Source: Sporolactobacillus vineae DSM 21990 = SL153
GTDB lineage: Bacteria > Bacillota > Bacilli > Bacillales > Sporolactobacillaceae
Direction: 5' to 3'
DNA length: 64,000 nt
Assembly: GCF_000377985.1 (NCBI RefSeq)
Contig: NZ_KB899048.1
Span: forward strand, 1 to 64,000
Part shown: positions 61,313 through 64,000 of the stretch, one piece after another
Layout of the letters: every line of letters begins with the position of its first letter
Numbering within the stretch: position 1 is the first letter of the stretch
The notes under the pieces: generated by a model
Told to the model about the DNA's origin: nothing
Databases searched by the model: none
Seen by the model: only the letters and a program-made list of their open reading frames with translations
Position numbers and translations under genes: made by a program

Positions 61313-62905
61313 TTAATTCACTTTCCGGTCACGACCCGACCAGAAAGCTTCTCGTAGTTTCACCTTTTGGATCTTCCCGGATGCCGTTTTCGGGAGTTCT
61401 TCGACAAAGGAACAGGACTTCGGTACCTTAAAAGAAGGCAGCAGCGTCCTGCAGAACGCAATCAGATCCTGTTCGGTTGCCGCCGGCATATCTTTTTTGA
61501 CGACGCAGACTGCATGCGGCACTTCACCCCACTTATCATGCGGGACAGCAATAACGGTCGCTTCCAGGATTGCCGGGTGCCGGTAAAGGACACCTTCCAC
61601 TTCGATCGATGAGATATTCTCTCCGCCGCTGATGATAATATCCTTTTTCCTGTCGACGATTTCAATATAGCCCTCTTGATCAATCGTCCCCATGTCGCCG
61701 GTATAGTACCACCCGTCTTTAAACACTTTCTCTGTTTCGTCAGGTTGGAGCCAGTACCCTTCCATCACACTGTTCCCGCGTGTCACAATTTCCCCGACCT
61801 GTGTTCCGTCCGGACGGACATCCTGACCATTCTCATCCACCACTCGGACCTCCATGTTCAGCATGCCAATGCCGGCTTTGGCTTTAATCCGGTGCAGGTT
61901 CTCCTTGCTCTGGTCGAGATGGGCCTTTACATGGGATACCGTGAGAAACGGGGCTGCTTCAGTCATTCCGTAAACCTGCACGAATTCCCATTTAAGCTGT
62001 TCCTCAACCTTTTGTACGTAAGACGGTGGCGGCGCAGATCCGGCAATCACCACCCGGACGTGGTGCTTCGGTGTGAAAGTCTGTGCCTGCGGATCATTCA
62101 CCAGCATGCTGAGAACCGTGGGTGCCATGCAGGCAATGGTGACCTTTTCTTCTTTCACCAGCTTGAAAATGTGTGCCGGATCAATTTTCCGAAGCATCAC
62201 GTGGGTTGCACCCATTCCGGTAAAAGTAAACGGCGTCCCCCAGCCATTGACATGAAAAAGCGGCAGGGTGTGCAATAACACATCATGATCGGAGACTCTC
62301 AGGTGAACCACCGTATTCAGAGCATTAAAAAACAGACTCCGGTGCGAATGCATGACACCTTTGGGAAGTCCGGTCGTCCCGCTTGTATACAGGATACTCG
62401 CAAGATCCAGTTCATCCATTTCGGGAATTACCGGTTTCTCCGCCGGATACGTTGCCAGCAAAGGTTCATATCCGGTCCAGCCCTCACGTTCCGATACACT
62501 CGGCGAAGGCAGAAGCAGAAAATGTTCGATCCGCCGGAGTTCATCCTTTACCGGTTCGATGAGCGGAGCGAGATCCGCATCCGCAAGCAGAATTCCGGCG
62601 CCGCTATGGTTGAGAATATACGCGTAGTCTGTTGGCATCAGCCGTGTGTTCAGCGGAACCGTGACGGCACCGATCTGCATGACCCCGAACATACCCTCCA
62701 GCATCTGCAGCGTATTCGGTGCCAGATAAGCGACCCGGTCCCCCTTCTTAATGCCCAGACCGGTCAGCATCCGGGACAGCCGGTTCACCCTTTCCTGAAA
62801 CTGAACGTATGTCAGCCGAATTTCGCCATCCACAACCGCCGTCTTATCCGGGTAATACCTGACTGCCCGCGTCAGTAAGTCCGGAATAAACAGGTGATGC
62901 TTCAT
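61313..62905 (-). CDS. Fatty-acyl-CoA ligase (AMP-forming)
   Basis: This 530-aa ANL enzyme has the P-loop LYTSGTTGLPKGVMHSHRS, the AMP-binding YGMTEAAPF, GWYYTGDMGTIDQEGYIEIVDRKKDIIISGGENISS and the C-terminal lysine in LPKTASGKIQKVKLRE. It activates a carboxylic acid to its CoA ester, probably fatty acids given the operon. Chain length preference is not visible; medium-chain and short-chain (DmdB-like) relatives share this size. ATG follows GGAGGG. Confidence 0.9.
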   Translation of the reverse strand: MKHHLFIPDLLTRAVRYYPDKTAVVDGEIRLTYVQFQERVNRLSRMLTGLGIKKGDRVAYLAPNTLQMLEGMFGVMQIGAVTVPLNTRLMPTDYAYILNHSGAGILLADADLAPLIEPVKDELRRIEHFLLLPSPSVSEREGWTGYEPLLATYPAEKPVIPEMDELDLASILYTSGTTGLPKGVMHSHRSLFFNALNTVVHLRVSDHDVLLHTLPLFHVNGWGTPFTFTGMGATHVMLRKIDPAHIFKLVKEEKVTIACMAPTVLSMLVNDPQAQTFTPKHHVRVVIAGSAPPPSYVQKVEEQLKWEFVQVYGMTEAAPFLTVSHVKAHLDQSKENLHRIKAKAGIGMLNMEVRVVDENGQDVRPDGTQVGEIVTRGNSVMEGYWLQPDETEKVFKDGWYYTGDMGTIDQEGYIEIVDRKKDIIISGGENISSIEVEGVLYRHPAILEATVIAVPHDKWGEVPHAVCVVKKDMPAATEQDLIAFCRTLLPSFKVPKSCSFVEELPKTASGKIQKVKLREAFWSGRDRKVN

Positions 62906-63029
62906 GTAAACCCTCCTGTCCCAAATGGAATATTATCGTGTCGGCACCGGTTTGACGGATGAACCACGCTTTCACTCAATGCGCGATGGCATCCGGATCT
63001 CAATCATTGGCACACTCCGGTTCTGTCTG

Positions 63030-63815
63030 TTATTTCCCGAGGAAATCCGGTTTGCGTTTCTTCAGAAATGCATTCATCCCTTCTTTCTGATCCTGAGTCA
63101 TAAAGAGACCGGCAAATTGTTCGGTTTCGTCATGCAGTGCCCGGTTAAATGCTTTCTCCGGACCATCGTTGACGAGCTTTTTGAGCCGCTGCACGGCAAG
63201 AGGCGCCTGGCCGGCGATCATTCGCGCCAGTTGGCATGCGTGTACGTCGAGTTCAGCACGCGACGCGTAAACTTCATTAACCAGGCCGATTTCCCTGGCC
63301 CGTTCAGCCGGGATGGTGCGTCCGGTGAACAGAAGTTCCTTTGCAAGACCAGACCCGATCAGACGCGGGAGGCGCTGCGTACCGCCAAAACCGGGAATAA
63401 TCCCGAGTCCGACTTCCGGCTGGCCGAATTGCGCGTTGCGACTGGCAAGCCGGAAATCACAGGCAAGCGCCAGTTCGCACCCCCCGCCCATCGCATATCC
63501 ATTGACGGCGGCAATTACTGGCTGAGGCAGCTGCTCGATTTTCGCCATCAGCCGGTGTCCGGAGCGTGAAAACCGCTCCGCCTCCCCCGGGGTGTGACCT
63601 TCCATTTCACCAATATCAGCCCCGGCGATAAAGGCTCTTTCCCCGGAACCCGTCACGATGACAGCGCGGATCTCCCGTTCTTCCGCAAGATGATCAAAAG
63701 CTGCTTCAAGTTCGCGCAACATCCCGGTATTCAATGCGTTCAACGCTTCCGGACGAGTCATTGTCAGCAGCGCCGTATGCGCTTCTGTTTTCAGTGCAAC
63801 ATATTGATAGCCCAC
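63030..63815 (-). CDS. Enoyl-CoA hydratase (crotonase family)
   Basis: This 261-aa protein has the CoA-binding FIAGADIGEM and oxyanion-hole YAMGGGCELALACDFRLAS, with the two catalytic glutamates expected in ECH present (E in PEVGLGIIPGFGGTQRLPR and the earlier one). It hydrates trans-2-enoyl-CoA to L-3-hydroxyacyl-CoA. The start is GTG at 63815, 11 bp after the upstream gene's stop. FadB-like YsiB is a near relative. Confidence 0.93.
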   Translation of the reverse strand: MGYQYVALKTEAHTALLTMTRPEALNALNTGMLRELEAAFDHLAEEREIRAVIVTGSGERAFIAGADIGEMEGHTPGEAERFSRSGHRLMAKIEQLPQPVIAAVNGYAMGGGCELALACDFRLASRNAQFGQPEVGLGIIPGFGGTQRLPRLIGSGLAKELLFTGRTIPAERAREIGLVNEVYASRAELDVHACQLARMIAGQAPLAVQRLKKLVNDGPEKAFNRALHDETEQFAGLFMTQDQKEGMNAFLKKRKPDFLGK

Positions 63816-63826
63816 GCTCTCATCCC

Positions 63827-64000
63827 TTAGTCATAAAGATAAAATCCGCGTCCTGTTTTTCTCCCGAGCCAGCCCGCTTCGACATACTTTTTCAGCAGCG
63901 GACATGGCCGGTATTTCGTATCTCCGTAGCCTTCATGGAGCACTTCCATGATGGACAGGCAGGTATCCAGTCCGATCAGATCGGCGAGGGCAAGCGGGCC
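63827..64000 (-). CDS. 3-hydroxyacyl-CoA dehydrogenase, C-terminal end (cut by window edge)
   Basis: The 57 visible C-terminal residues read [20 protein letters not shown], then [19 protein letters not shown], then [18 protein letters not shown]. This is the C-terminal domain of 3-hydroxybutyryl-CoA/3-hydroxyacyl-CoA dehydrogenases. It oxidises the product of the following hydratase. The gene continues past the right edge. Confidence 0.92.
   Translation of the reverse strand, partial: GPLALADLIGLDTCLSIMEVLHEGYGDTKYRPCPLLKKYVEAGWLGRKTGRGFYLYD

Noticed and set aside
1-64000. CRISPR array, transposase, prophage or integrase genes
   Set aside because: I looked for regular spaced repeats and for transposase or integrase motifs and saw none; the only tandem repeat is the 21-bp one at 54604.

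Overview
The window looks like the chromosome of an endospore-forming Firmicute of the order Bacillales. It carries spo0A, spoIVB and a complete spoIIIAA-AH operon, in the gene order known from the Bacillus subtilis yqg-yqi region. G+C looks near 50 percent by eye. A Sporolactobacillaceae-like or Bacillaceae member is my best guess, but this is inference from gene order and composition, not a database match.

Layout. 1-730: upstream end of an rRNA operon running off the left edge, with three tandem consensus sigma-A promoters. 732-2078: ptsH without ptsI, and a GlcU-type sugar porter. 2483-6618: spo0A, spoIVB and recN, the last with a probable LexA operator. 6762-14284: a minus-strand isoprenoid/DNA/folate cluster (folD, xseA, xseB, ispA, dxs, tlyA). 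Inside it, between ispA and dxs, lie a ~600-nt structured RNA and a 205-aa membrane protein that I identify as OLE RNA and OapA. 14343-17105: nusB, yqhY, accC, accB. 17376-22533: spoIIIA operon. 22741-27721: efp, yqhR, yqhQ, yqhP, yqhO, mntR, yqhL. 27820-32064: glycine cleavage operon gcvT-gcvPA-gcvPB under a tandem glycine riboswitch. 32128-36666: yqhH-yqhG converging on a shortened competence operon (comGA-comGB only). 36885-47669: mgsR, an M23 peptidase, a D-2-hydroxyacid dehydrogenase, an Old Yellow Enzyme, exoA, pncB, a HAD phosphatase, a DUF4064 protein and a DUF485/acetate symporter pair. 47981-49206: a more A+T-rich stretch with an Rgg-type regulator divergent from a tiny hydrophobic peptide gene. 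49264-54474: a decayed aldo/keto reductase, an NlpC/P60-LysM hydrolase, an MDR oxidoreductase and a NatAB-like ABC exporter. 55064-64000: tRNA-Pro(GGG), then a fatty-acid beta-oxidation operon (3-hydroxyacyl-CoA dehydrogenase, enoyl-CoA hydratase, acyl-CoA ligase, etfB, etfA, fadF, fadE).

How the parts work together. Spo0A starts sporulation, SpoIVB signals across the forespore membranes, and the SpoIIIA proteins build the mother cell-forespore channel. Dxs and IspA make prenyl precursors, AccBC supplies fatty-acid synthesis, and the right-hand operon degrades fatty acids, passing electrons through EtfAB to FadF. The glycine operon is switched on by glycine through its riboswitch.

Most interesting items. 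(1) The OLE RNA/OapA module, a known but rare large noncoding RNA, with its own promoter overlapping the ispA stop. (2) A candidate peptide-signalling unit: an Rgg-like regulator divergent from a 16-codon hydrophobic ORF with a near-perfect ribosome-binding site, whose stop codon overlaps the start of a 57-codon membrane-protein ORF, closed by a strong terminator. I do not recognise this second unit as described. (3) A comG operon that ends after comGB and overlaps yqhG tail to tail.
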